From: JBAXTE01 sp964653595
GTDB lineage: Bacteria; Bacteroidota; Bacteroidia; Bacteroidales; WCHB1-69
Direction: 5' to 3'
Assembly (NCBI GenBank): GCA_964653595.1
Contig: CAZZHH010000028.1
Coordinates: 1 to 40,697, forward strand
DNA length: 40,697 bases
Positions 1 through 8,062 of this stretch are shown here, one piece after another. Numbering within the stretch: the first letter of the stretch is position 1; each line of letters begins with the position of its first letter. The notes beneath the pieces are model-generated. The model ran no database searches, was not told the DNA's origin, and saw only the letters and a program-made list of their open reading frames with translations. Made by a program: the position numbers and the translations under genes.

Positions 1-490
1 TAGCCGATTTAGTCTATAAAGTCAAAAGTTTGTAAAGTTTATAAAGTAAGATAGCCGATTTGAAGATGAATCAATTTGAAAATTTGAAAATTTGAGGATT
101 TGAGGATTTGAAGATGAAGATAGCCGATTTAGTCTATAAAGTCAAAAGTTTGTAAAGTTTATAAAGTAAGATAGCTGAATAAAAACTTATTTGAACTATG
201 TGCTGTATTTAAACTATGTGAACTATGTGTTTAAAAAGAAAGAATAACCACATAGGTAACATAGAGAACCGAACCACATAGGACACAATAGAAAAATCTA
301 TGCGAACTATGTGCTGTATTTAAACTATGTGAACTATGTGTTTAAAAAGAAAGAATAACCACATAGGCACATAAGAATCACATAAGGAAATCTCAAAGTT
401 GAACCATTAAGCATACAGTGAGTCAGCCGAACTGGCATGAAGGGGAGTTAAGAAATACAATAAATGGTAATACTGTATGAAAGAGCAAGA
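1..490. repeat. Gene-free stretch with two pairs of direct repeats
   Basis: No gene is visible here. Bases 1-55 recur almost exactly at 121-175, and a 64-bp unit at 193-256 recurs exactly at 304-367. Between the first pair lie short GAGGATTTGAAG-like microrepeats. Inside the 64-bp unit CTATGTG can pair with the later CACATAG, so each copy can form a hairpin. Repeats of this look are common between genes in Bacteroidetes; no function is known to me. Confidence 0.8.
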
Positions 491-1486
491 CTATTTTAAT
501 GTATCTTTTTTCTCTTTTTTCCCAAATATTGAGAAGTGAACATATCTTTTAGGATGGGACTTAATGTCTTTAAACAGTAGATCTAAACTTTCGGAAGTAC
601 GTTGAAGGTTAAAATATAAGGTATCGTTATTTGCCAATTGCCCTAAAGATCCTTCCCCTCTGTTTACTTTATCCAACATAATTTGGAAGTCGGAGATTGC
701 TTTTTCGGTACTTTTGATAGTTTGAGCAAAATTTGCTTTTGCCAAAGTATCGGAAATAGTGGAGAAATTTTCGATGATGTTTGAAATTTTTGAATTGTTC
801 TTTTTAATATTTTTGGTAATCTCGCTCAAACTGGCAACAAATTCGGAAATATTAGATTTATTGTTGGTTACAGCATAATCGAAAACACTCAAGGTGCTAC
901 TCAAATGTTCAAGAGAAAGCTGAATATGATTAAAGCTATTGGCTAAATTTTGTTGATTTTGGAGATTAAACACACTTTTTACGGATAAAAGAATCGTATC
1001 GATGGACGACATAACGTTTTCCGCTTTTTCGGAGATCGGATTCAATTTTGTGATCATTTGGTCCACAGCACCTAGTTGAATTTTGCCTGTGAGTGTGTCT
1101 TTGTTTGTTGCCAATGGTCCATTCCCTAAAACCAGTTTTACAACTTTACCACCTAGCAAATCGGGACTAGCAATTTCGGCAATTGAATTTTTTGGGATAT
1201 CAATGGATTTATCAACCAATAACTCCACTAAAATTTTTCCGGATTTTGTATCTAAAAAATCGATTTTGGATACTATTCCAATTTTATATCCATTTATTTG
1301 TACTGGATTAGCTGTCATAAGACCATCAATACTATCGTAAACGACATAGAATTTACGCTTGCTTTGAAAGAGATCGCTACCTTTTAAAAAGTTTACACCC
1401 CAGATAAAAAGAATTAATGTTATAAAAAAGACTAGGGTAACTTTAAGCTCTTTTCTAATTTTAATGTTTGCTATAAATTTGAACAC
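491..1486 (-). CDS. MCE-domain (MlaD-like) lipid-transport protein
   Basis: The 331-residue product has one N-terminal membrane segment (about residues 16-36), then an MCE domain (about 44-120) with the typical 'YDSIDGLMTANPVQINGYKIG' start region, then a long helical C-terminal part (about 140-310) of the length seen in single-MCE proteins. Family members bind phospholipid on the periplasmic side of the inner membrane and feed or receive lipid from an ABC transporter (the Mla system). No Mla permease or ATPase gene lies in this window. The start is GTG; there is no in-frame ATG between it and the upstream stop. The gene lies 64 bp downstream of the amidase gene on the same strand, so the two are probably co-transcribed. 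Confidence 0.85.
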   Translation of the reverse strand: MFKFIANIKIRKELKVTLVFFITLILFIWGVNFLKGSDLFQSKRKFYVVYDSIDGLMTANPVQINGYKIGIVSKIDFLDTKSGKILVELLVDKSIDIPKNSIAEIASPDLLGGKVVKLVLGNGPLATNKDTLTGKIQLGAVDQMITKLNPISEKAENVMSSIDTILLSVKSVFNLQNQQNLANSFNHIQLSLEHLSSTLSVFDYAVTNNKSNISEFVASLSEITKNIKKNNSKISNIIENFSTISDTLAKANFAQTIKSTEKAISDFQIMLDKVNRGEGSLGQLANNDTLYFNLQRTSESLDLLFKDIKSHPKRYVHFSIFGKKEKKDTLK

Positions 1487-1550
1487 GAATTTAATTTTAT
1501 AATTTGTAGTAAAGGACTAGGCAAAAATACAATTTTTTTCAACTGGTAGG

Positions 1551-2837
1551 TTAATTAATTTTATTGTTTTGATCGTTTAGCAATCTCGTTGCCTCGGATG
1601 GTGAAATGCGAATGTTTTTGTTAAATGCTACCACAAAGCAGTCGGTATAGCCAATATTTTGGAGTTTTGATTGATAAACTACTGCTTCTTTGATAGAGGT
1701 AAACATTCCGGCCGTATATTTAAAGGAGGATTCATGTTTATATTCGTACACATTTTCGAGCAACGAGAACTCTTTTGAATTTATATCTTTGGCTGTAGGG
1801 GAGGATAAAAATTGGATTCGAAAGACAATGGCAGGAATTTCTTCATTTGAATCCCGTTTATTCGATTTATATATTGCAGATGAATCAATTTTGGGGTCAT
1901 CTTTAGGAGTTTTAACTCTTTTGGCATCCACAAATTTAACCGTTAATGAGTCTATATCCACACGATGTTTATTTATCTTATGAATTTTTGTGGTATCTAG
2001 ATCTGGTTTTACTTGATCGAAAGTAAGTAAATTATCAGTAGGAGCAACATCATCATTCGTTCCTTCTATTGTATTTTTATAATTTACAAAAGATGAATAT
2101 AGGGAATAAACGATAGCTTCTTGTCCCTCTTTTTTAGCTAAATATTTTTCATCTCGATTATTACTCAAAAAACCAACTTCAACTAAAACACTCGGCATAG
2201 AAGTTTTATATAATACAAGGAAACCAGCTTGTTTTATGCCTCTATCATAACATTTGAGTTTGTTTTTAAAATTTAATTGTATTGAGTTTGCAAGAATCAA
2301 ACTATTATTCAAGTACATATTTTGGAATAACGAGAAAATAATATATGCTTCTGCAGAATTGGGATTGAATCCATCATATTTTACGGAATGGTTTTTCTCT
2401 AAGAGGATAGATGAGTTTTCCTTTTTTGCAACTTCGAGGTTAGCGGCTGATTTATGCAAACCCATAACCCAAGTTTCGACGCCAAAAGGTTCCGATTTTT
2501 TTGAGGAATTGCAGTGAATGGATATAAAAAGATCCGCTTTATTTTTGTTTGCAATTGCTGCACGCTTATGTAACTCAACAAAAACATCTGTTTTTCGCGT
2601 ATAAACGACATTAATATTGGGATGTTGTTTTTCTATCAGACCTCCCAATTTTAGAGCGATGCTTAGGGTTATATCTTTTTCCTTTGTTTTGTTATTGCTT
2701 ACAGCTCCAGGATCATGCCCACCGTGCCCTGCATCAATTACAACACATTTAATCTTTTTCCCATTATCTGGCATTGCTGCCATTAAAAAGAGAGGAAAAA
2801 AGGTTAAAAATAGAAAAAATATTTGACGATAATTCAC
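1551..2837 (-). CDS. N-acetylmuramoyl-L-alanine amidase (Amidase_3) with SPOR-like tail
   Basis: The enzyme cleaves the amide bond between muramic acid and the stem peptide of peptidoglycan in the periplasm. A signal peptide (residues 1-21) precedes the Amidase_3 domain (about 29-255). The expected zinc ligands and catalytic residues are visible: H38 in DAGHGG, E53, H108 in SIHC and E220 in VEVGFLSN. A linker leads to a C-terminal segment (about 340-425, starting FRIQFLSS) that resembles a SPOR peptidoglycan-binding domain; this part is inferred. The start is GTG, and no ATG occurs in frame before the upstream stop. It is divergent from the LptD-like gene, a neighbourhood often seen in Bacteroidetes. 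Confidence 0.92.
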   Translation of the reverse strand: MNYRQIFFLFLTFFPLFLMAAMPDNGKKIKCVVIDAGHGGHDPGAVSNNKTKEKDITLSIALKLGGLIEKQHPNINVVYTRKTDVFVELHKRAAIANKNKADLFISIHCNSSKKSEPFGVETWVMGLHKSAANLEVAKKENSSILLEKNHSVKYDGFNPNSAEAYIIFSLFQNMYLNNSLILANSIQLNFKNKLKCYDRGIKQAGFLVLYKTSMPSVLVEVGFLSNNRDEKYLAKKEGQEAIVYSLYSSFVNYKNTIEGTNDDVAPTDNLLTFDQVKPDLDTTKIHKINKHRVDIDSLTVKFVDAKRVKTPKDDPKIDSSAIYKSNKRDSNEEIPAIVFRIQFLSSPTAKDINSKEFSLLENVYEYKHESSFKYTAGMFTSIKEAVVYQSKLQNIGYTDCFVVAFNKNIRISPSEATRLLNDQNNKIN

Positions 2838-2857
2838 GTTGTTATCTGATTTTTGAT

Positions 2858-2898
2858 TAGTTTTGATGTCTAAATTGGACTTTCATCTAACAAAATTA
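2858..2898. promoter_or_regulatory. Divergent promoter region between amidase and lptD-like gene
   Basis: Two matches to the Bacteroidetes -7 consensus TAnnTTTG face opposite ways in this 90-bp gap. TAGTTTTG at 2858-2865 (+) is placed to serve the LptD-like gene, and TAATTTTG on the minus strand (2891-2898) is placed to serve the amidase and MCE genes. No good TTTG -33 element sits at the standard 19-21 nt for either, so both calls rest on the -7 box. Confidence 0.4.
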
Positions 2899-2927
2899 AT
2901 AAAATTTATAGATTAAAACATATAAAA

Positions 2928-5591
2928 TTGCTTCAGAGATATAAAAGTTATTTAATTTATTCTGCATTTATCGTTTGGTTACTGCAACTGTGTCCCTCTT
3001 TAAGAGCGCAAGATACAATTCCTAACCAATCTCAATTTATAAAATTAAAAGAGAAAAGAAGCAATGTGAAGGACTCCTCCAATTTGAATTCTACTACCAA
3101 TTTACCTTTCTTAGAAGTAAACATGTTAGATACCACTAAAAATTCTATTCCAAGCGACACTAATATTATCAAAACCAAAACCATCAAAATATCCAACAGT
3201 GCTATTTCAGAAATTGTAAATTACGAAGCTCAAGATTCCATTCGATTTAATTTAAAGAAAAAGAGAGCCTATTTATATAATAAAACTAACATCCTTTACG
3301 ACGACATCACCCTGGGTTCCAATTACGTAGAAATAGACCTGGCTAAAAGTCAAATATTAGCTACAGGATGGCCAGATAGTAATGGGATAGTTCATGGCAT
3401 GCCTATTTTCAAACAAGCTACTCAATCGTTCAGGACTGAAAAGATAGAGTACAATTTCATTACTAAAAAGGGGCTTATCACATCTGTAATCACTCAAGAA
3501 GGTGAGGGCTTTATGCATGGCGAAAAGATAAAGAAAAACTCGGATAGTACAACTTTTGTGTATCATGGAAAATACACTACCTGCGACCACGATGATCCCC
3601 ATTTTGAACTTTCGTTTGTAAAAGCAAAAGTGGTTACAAATAGCGTAATAGTTACCGGACCAGCCTATTTAAAAATCCAAGGTATTCCCACACCCATTGC
3701 ATTGCCTTTTGGCTTTTTTCCAAACAAAAAAGGGAGAAAAAACGGGTTAATCATTCCAAGCTATGGCGACTCTCAAAACAGAGGATTTTACTTCGAAAAT
3801 GGAGGATTCTATTGGGGTATTAATGACAATATCGACATGGCATTTATCGGGGATATCTATACCCGAGGAAGTTATGCTCTTAAATTGCGATCCAACTACA
3901 AAGTAAGATATAAATATAATGGAAACTTTAACATTGCACATGCAACCAATATTTTGGGAGAAAAAAACACTCCATCGTATCAAAAATATAAAGATTTTAT
4001 GTTACGATGGGTTCATGTGCAAGATCCAAAAGCGCATCCTGTAAGGAGATTTTCTGCAGATGTTAACATCATGAGTAGTAAATTCAAAACGTTTAATCCT
4101 ACCAATGCAAACGATTTTTTATCCAATACCTTTCAATCAGCTGTTACCTATTCAACCAGCTTTAAAGGTAAATATTTTTTAAGCGCCAATATCAGACACT
4201 CGCAAAACACCATCACAAGGCAAATGAATATCATGTTGCCAGAAGTAGCATTCTCCATAAATCGTTTTTATCCTTTACGTAGATCTAAACTAATTGGTGC
4301 TCCCCGATGGTATGAAAACATTAGCATGTCGTTTCAAACAAACATGCAAAACAACATTGTGGCATACGACAGCACCATTTTAGTTGGCAACCCTTTTGAT
4401 AAAATGCAAAATGGAATTAGGCACTCTATTCCCATCTCTAACTCGTTAAAGCTATTTAAACATATCAACTGGACAAATACATTCAATTATACCGAACGCT
4501 GGTATTTAAAAACTATTGAAAAAAACTGGGACAACAACTTAGTAGTGGGAACTGTTGTTGGCAATGTAAAAACAGATACCCTTAATGGGTTTAAGGCCTC
4601 TCGAGAATTTAATTTTAACTCATCTATAAACACCAGAATTTATGGAATGTATCAATTTGGTAACGGCTATATAAAAGCATTAAGACACGTTATAAGTCCA
4701 TCTATAAATTTCTCTTACCGACCTGACTTTGCTAAAAACGTTTGGGGATATTATCGTTACTATTACGATAGAGGAGTACTCAAAAGACATTCAATTTTTG
4801 ATGGATCTATCTATGGGGGACCTCCTGCCAATAAACAAGGACAAATGAACTTGAGTGTATCCAACAATTTAGAATTAAAAATCAAAGGGTCGTCTGATTC
4901 AGTATCTTCAAAAAAGATTGTACTTATTGAAAACCTAACCCTATCATCGGCGATAGATTTTACACGCGATTCTATGCAATGGATACCACTAAGTATTAGT
5001 GGCCGAACTACTCTTTTTAAAAACCTTTACATCACATACAACAGTGTTTGGGATCCATATTTTAAAGACAGTACTGGAGTGAGGACTGCAAAATCAGAAT
5101 GGAAAATCAACAATAGACTTTTTAGAATGATGCAAAGTGACTGGAATTTTAGCTTAAATTGGTCGTTAAATCCAGATGCCTTAAAAGCAAAGTCCAATCC
5201 TTTACCAACAGACCCGAACAAACCCAACACCCCTAATTTTTCAATTCCTTGGAATGTAAACTTAAGTTATAATTTGTATTACCTTAAAAAAGAAGAAGAT
5301 TTCATCCCTGACAAATACACCAACTCCACAATTCAAACCTTAGCAATTTCTGGAGAGATAAATCTTTCTAAAAAATGGAAAATTAGTGCATCCACAGGAT
5401 ATGATTTTAAAAACAAAGAACTATCGTACACTTCCATCGATATTTATCGTGATTTACATTGCTGGGAAATGCGTTTCAATTGGATTCCTATTGGGGTAAG
5501 AACAAGTTGGAATTTCACCATAAATGTAAAAGCATCGGTATTACAAGATTTGAAATATGTAAAGAAGAAAGATTTTAGAGACGCACTGTAA
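2928..5591 (+). CDS. LptD-like LPS-assembly outer-membrane protein
   Basis: The 887-residue protein begins with a signal peptide (about 1-27, ending LRAQ). An OstA/LptD N-terminal region (about 85-200) with 'RAYLYNKTNILYDDITL' follows. After that comes the conserved GPAYLKIQGIPTPIALPFGFFP stretch, split here by description: PTPIALPFGFFP followed by GLIIP. A long beta-barrel domain rich in alternating aromatic residues continues to the C terminus. LptD inserts lipopolysaccharide into the outer leaflet of the outer membrane together with LptE. The protein is longer than proteobacterial LptD but typical of the Bacteroidetes form. The only start that keeps the signal peptide is TTG at 2928; no ATG or GTG is available before the upstream in-frame stop. 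Confidence 0.85.
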   Translation: MLQRYKSYLIYSAFIVWLLQLCPSLRAQDTIPNQSQFIKLKEKRSNVKDSSNLNSTTNLPFLEVNMLDTTKNSIPSDTNIIKTKTIKISNSAISEIVNYEAQDSIRFNLKKKRAYLYNKTNILYDDITLGSNYVEIDLAKSQILATGWPDSNGIVHGMPIFKQATQSFRTEKIEYNFITKKGLITSVITQEGEGFMHGEKIKKNSDSTTFVYHGKYTTCDHDDPHFELSFVKAKVVTNSVIVTGPAYLKIQGIPTPIALPFGFFPNKKGRKNGLIIPSYGDSQNRGFYFENGGFYWGINDNIDMAFIGDIYTRGSYALKLRSNYKVRYKYNGNFNIAHATNILGEKNTPSYQKYKDFMLRWVHVQDPKAHPVRRFSADVNIMSSKFKTFNPTNANDFLSNTFQSAVTYSTSFKGKYFLSANIRHSQNTITRQMNIMLPEVAFSINRFYPLRRSKLIGAPRWYENISMSFQTNMQNNIVAYDSTILVGNPFDKMQNGIRHSIPISNSLKLFKHINWTNTFNYTERWYLKTIEKNWDNNLVVGTVVGNVKTDTLNGFKASREFNFNSSINTRIYGMYQFGNGYIKALRHVISPSINFSYRPDFAKNVWGYYRYYYDRGVLKRHSIFDGSIYGGPPANKQGQMNLSVSNNLELKIKGSSDSVSSKKIVLIENLTLSSAIDFTRDSMQWIPLSISGRTTLFKNLYITYNSVWDPYFKDSTGVRTAKSEWKINNRLFRMMQSDWNFSLNWSLNPDALKAKSNPLPTDPNKPNTPNFSIPWNVNLSYNLYYLKKEEDFIPDKYTNSTIQTLAISGEINLSKKWKISASTGYDFKNKELSYTSIDIYRDLHCWEMRFNWIPIGVRTSWNFTINVKASVLQDLKYVKKKDFRDAL

Positions 5592-5650
5592 TTTTTTACT
5601 CCTTATATTCAATTACTTACCAAAAATTTGAATCACAATAAAAATAATTA

Positions 5651-5681
5651 TTTGGAGAATAAAAAAAAAGTTGTAATTTTG
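5651..5681 (+). promoter_or_regulatory. Bacteroidetes-type promoter of tRNA-Val
   Basis: TTTG at 5651-5654 is followed after exactly 19 nt by TAATTTTG at 5674-5681, a full match to the Bacteroidetes -33/-7 consensus. The tRNA starts 33 nt further on. Confidence 0.75.
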
Positions 5682-5714
5682 CACCGTTGTAACCCTTTAC
5701 AACTTTAAAAGAGA

Positions 5715-5789
5715 GGGCGTTTAGCTCAGTTGGTTTAGAGCACCTGCCTTACAAGCAGGGGGTCACTGGTTCGAGCCCAGTAATGCCCA
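5715..5789 (+). tRNA. tRNA-Val (anticodon UAC)
   Basis: A full cloverleaf can be folded. The acceptor GGGCGTT pairs with AATGCCC (one G-U), the D stem is GCTC/GAGC, the anticodon stem CCTGC/GCAGG encloses loop CTTACAA with anticodon TAC at 5750-5752, and the T arm is ACTGG-TTCGAGC-CCAGT. The CCA end is not encoded (A then CAG follows), as is common in this phylum. Confidence 0.95.
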
Positions 5790-5793
5790 CAGA

Positions 5794-5830
5794 AAAAAAG
5801 CTTCGCATTTTGCGGGGCTTTTTTCGTTTA
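5794..5830 (+). terminator. Rho-independent terminator after tRNA-Val
   Basis: An A-rich arm, AGCTTCGCA, a short loop and TGCGGGGCT form a hairpin with two G-U pairs, followed by a run of T. The same hairpin recurs at about 6012-6048. Confidence 0.75.
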
Positions 5831-5837
5831 AAGAATT

Positions 5838-5937
5838 NNNNNNNNNNNNNNNNNNNNNNNNNNNNNNNNNNNNNNNNNNNNNNNNNNNNNNNNNNNNNNN
5901 NNNNNNNNNNNNNNNNNNNNNNNNNNNNNNNNNNNNN
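5838..5937. other. Assembly gap (100 N)
   Basis: Exactly 100 unknown bases. The left flank (CGTTTAAAGAATT) and right flank (TATACAGCCTC) both recur at 6044-6057 and 6344-6354, where they enclose the GIY-YIG gene. The gap therefore probably hides another copy of that unit of about 290 bp rather than 100 bp of unique sequence. Confidence 0.9.
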
Positions 5938-6056
5938 TATACAGCCTCTAAAATTTTGCTTTTGCAAAAGTTCAAGAGACTGTAAATCGGGAGGGTCACT
6001 TTATGCCCACAGAAAAAAAGCTTCGCATTTTGCGGGGCTTTTTTCGTTTAAAGAAT
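5938..6056 (+). repeat. Hairpin element plus tRNA-Val 3' remnant and terminator copy
   Basis: Bases 5938-5992 are identical to 6344-6398, the hairpin element. They are joined to GGGTCACT and TTATGCCCACAG, which match the 3' half of tRNA-Val with about 13 nt of the T arm missing. The terminator copy follows. The stretch 6003-6056 repeats 5785-5838. This is a tRNA remnant, not a functional tRNA. Confidence 0.75.
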
Positions 6057-6064
6057 TTATTTTT

Positions 6065-6319
6065 ATGTTTTACACATACGTATTATACAGTCCAAGCAAA
6101 GACAGATTTTATATCGGGTCCACAGGAGATATCATAGACCGATTGAATCGACACAATCGGGGTGCTTCAAAATCTACAAAATATGGCGTACCGTGGGAGT
6201 TAGTCTATTTTCAAAGTTTTACAACCAGAGCTGAAGCGGTTCGAAAAGAACTTGAGATAAAAAGCAAGAAAAGTGCTGAATACTTAAGAAAAGGGTGTTG
6301 TTGTTCCAAGGGCATTTAG
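6065..6319 (+). CDS. Small GIY-YIG (UriE-type) nuclease domain protein
   Basis: The 84-residue protein is a single GIY-YIG domain. YTYVLYS and YIGST form the paired motif, with a central Arg in DRLNRHN and a Glu in the EAVRKELEIK helix. Stand-alone proteins of this size are usual for the UPF0213/UriE group, and their biological role is unclear. The ATG at 6065 begins the domain; a longer open frame runs back through the gap but has no support. The stop codon TAG is supplied by the TTTAGCTC of the following tRNA-like sequence. Its position between tRNA-derived repeats suggests that the gene travels with, or was duplicated along with, the tRNA end. Confidence 0.8.
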   Translation: MFYTYVLYSPSKDRFYIGSTGDIIDRLNRHNRGASKSTKYGVPWELVYFQSFTTRAEAVRKELEIKSKKSAEYLRKGCCCSKGI

Positions 6320-6401
6320 CTCAGTTGGTTTAGAGCATCCCGATATACAGCCTCTAAAATTTTGCTTTTGCAAAAGTTCAAGAGACTGTAAATCGGGATG
6401 C
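6310..6401 (+). repeat. tRNA-Val 5' half running into a long hairpin
   Basis: Bases 6310-6337 match the first 28 nt of tRNA-Val (5715-5742) with one change. Where the anticodon arm should begin, the sequence switches to an inverted repeat: GCATCCCGAT (6335-6344) pairs with ATCGGGATGC (6392-6401). Inside it TACAG-CTCT pairs with AGAG-CTGTA, and TTTTGC pairs with GCAAAA. It cannot be a normal tRNA. Confidence 0.75.
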
Positions 6402-6475
6402 CAAAAACCCACACTCAAAGCCAAGTACAGCCAAAAAATACGGCTGTTGATAACTTTTTGATTTGAAAGCCCTAA

Positions 6476-6513
6476 AACACTAAACGTCAGGTTTTCGCCT
6501 GACGTTTAGTGTT
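6476..6513. terminator. Perfect 16-bp hairpin at the distal end of the RHS array
   Basis: AACACTAAACGTCAGG and its exact complement enclose the 6-nt loop TTTTCG. On the minus strand it lies just after the last immunity candidate, so it may end transcription of the array, although no strong T run follows on that strand. It resembles the hairpins at 11681 and 16117. Confidence 0.65.
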
Positions 6514-6531
6514 AAGCACAATTTGAAACAA

Positions 6532-7040
6532 TTATTTAGTCACAAAAAAAGCATTTTTCCGATAAAATATCCCATCCTTATACTCATAATCAAATACACC
6601 TCTGGAATCATCATTGGCACCACTCTCTCTGATTAATTTATCGGCATTTATCGTATAATGCATCCAATATTTCGTAACAATATATAGATTACTGTCTAAA
6701 TGGGAACTGTCAGAAAATATTTGAAAAAGGCAATTTTTATAAATAAAAGATACCCTAAATCACTAAAAAAACAATTGTCAACGGATCCAATCTTTATTTC
6801 CTTGAAGTCTTTTTCTTGTACTATGTCGATGTTAAATAAAATCGAGTCATTAAAGTAATTACATTTTTTTTCAAAATTAAGCACACTATCAAGTTCATTT
6901 AATAGCTCTTTCGACTTAATTTCCACAAGCCTAGAGTTAACAGTTTCATAATTTGACTGCGCCTTTAACCCAAAGACGTTGACAGCTAAAACAATGAATA
7001 CACAAAATGCTCTTTTTAATGTTTTAGATTTATTCTTCAT
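6532..7040 (-). pseudogene. Exported immunity-like protein for JAMM tip A, frameshifted
   Basis: The best start is the ATG at 7038-7040, which overlaps the end of the RHS cassette A gene (stop at 7030-7032). The product begins with a signal peptide (MKNKSKTLKRAFCVFIVLAV, ending GLKAQ). The first frame stops at 6696. A second frame continues the protein from about 6745 to the stop at 6532-6534, reading FIYKNCLFQIFSD and ending RKNAFFVTK. Adding one A to the run at 6745-6748 would join them. The rejoined protein resembles the immunity candidate of cassette B in its spacing of IK-x-EKL, Cys and FEIKI-like blocks. It is either a broken immunity gene or a sequencing error. Confidence 0.6.
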
Positions 7041-8049
7041 ACACATAATCCCCATCTTTCTTTAAAAAACCATTTTTCCCATACAGGTAATGTCTAACGT
7101 AAGAACTTTTCCCATTTCTGTATACAATTGACAACCTAAACTTTGTGTTTGGGTTCAAAGTTACACTCCTTTTATCCGCAGGGCTTAGCGAAAGAGACCC
7201 AGCAGGATGATTGTGATTACTTTGTATTAAATCATTTCCGAAAGTAGTTTTTAGAATAGTTCCAATCATAACTCGATTTCTTTGATGATTCGTGCCAACC
7301 ACATTTTGAGTTTTGCAATTCCCATCTATGGCTTTAATCGACTGCCATTCTACTTTACTATTTGAAACCACGAAATTATAAAAACTTTTTCGTTCCTTGC
7401 TGTTCTTGAAAAAATACAAATTAACATCTTCTTCTGCGCTTACTTTAGTGTCTTTGTTTTCAACAGTTTCACAGCTTACAACAGGATTGCCTAGTACACC
7501 TTTCTCCACATTAATCGATTCGTCTTTTTTGCCATTATCCCAACTCTCTTGTGTGAAAAGGACATCATGATCATCATCTGTTTTTTCCTGAAATTTAATA
7601 TTACCTTTTTCATCCATTGTGTAATTATCTGGATTCCCCTCACTTCTCCCATCAGGATCAATCACATTAATCGGATTCCAAGCACAATAAGTATATGGAG
7701 ACTGGTATGGGTAATCATCCCACATTGGGTCAACACTCAACCAAACACTAACATCGCTCATATAATACCGAGCTCCGAAGTACGAATAACTGGTCTCCTC
7801 ATCCTTCTCTTTCCCACTAAATTTATAAGGTGTATAATAATTGGCGGTGCTTCGCTGTTGCTCATACTGTTTTTTATAATTTAAAGGTATTCGCGAGCTC
7901 ACCGCCAAAGGGCGGTTCGGTTCACCGAAAGGAAGATATTGAATGTTTTTAATAGTTCGACTGTCGCTATTTGTAATAAATGAGCATGAGTCGATTGCAC
8001 TATGCTCATCATAAACATAAAAAATGCTATTTCCTGTTTTGTTTTGCAT
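7030..8049 (-). CDS. Orphan RHS tip cassette A with JAMM-type metallopeptidase toxin domain
   Basis: The 339-residue ORF keeps only the end of an RHS protein. A divergent IQYLPFGE region is followed by the shared core from QRSTANYY to LSVDPM (about 65-109; DNA 7723-7857) and the usual NPINVIDPDG junction. The unique C-terminal part has E234 in VEW and H279-x-H281-x7-S289-x2-D292, a full JAMM/MPN zinc-peptidase motif of RadC-like form (HNHPAG...SPAD). JAB-type toxin domains are known in polymorphic toxin systems. There is no signal peptide and no complete RHS shell, so it is probably silent or acts as a recombination donor. The immunity-like gene starts inside its 3' end. A DUF1016 gene ends 13 bp upstream. 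Confidence 0.8.
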   Translation of the reverse strand: MQNKTGNSIFYVYDEHSAIDSCSFITNSDSRTIKNIQYLPFGEPNRPLAVSSRIPLNYKKQYEQQRSTANYYTPYKFSGKEKDEETSYSYFGARYYMSDVSVWLSVDPMWDDYPYQSPYTYCAWNPINVIDPDGRSEGNPDNYTMDEKGNIKFQEKTDDDHDVLFTQESWDNGKKDESINVEKGVLGNPVVSCETVENKDTKVSAEEDVNLYFFKNSKERKSFYNFVVSNSKVEWQSIKAIDGNCKTQNVVGTNHQRNRVMIGTILKTTFGNDLIQSNHNHPAGSLSLSPADKRSVTLNPNTKFRLSIVYRNGKSSYVRHYLYGKNGFLKKDGDYVYEE

Positions 8050-8062
8050 TTATGTTTCGAGT

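Noticed and set aside
5783..6064. A longer N-terminal extension of the GIY-YIG protein through the gap
   Set aside because: The frame runs through the terminator and the unknown bases; the domain is complete from the ATG at 6065.
6310..6401. A second functional tRNA
   Set aside because: Only the first 28 nt match; the anticodon arm is replaced by a long hairpin and no T arm follows.
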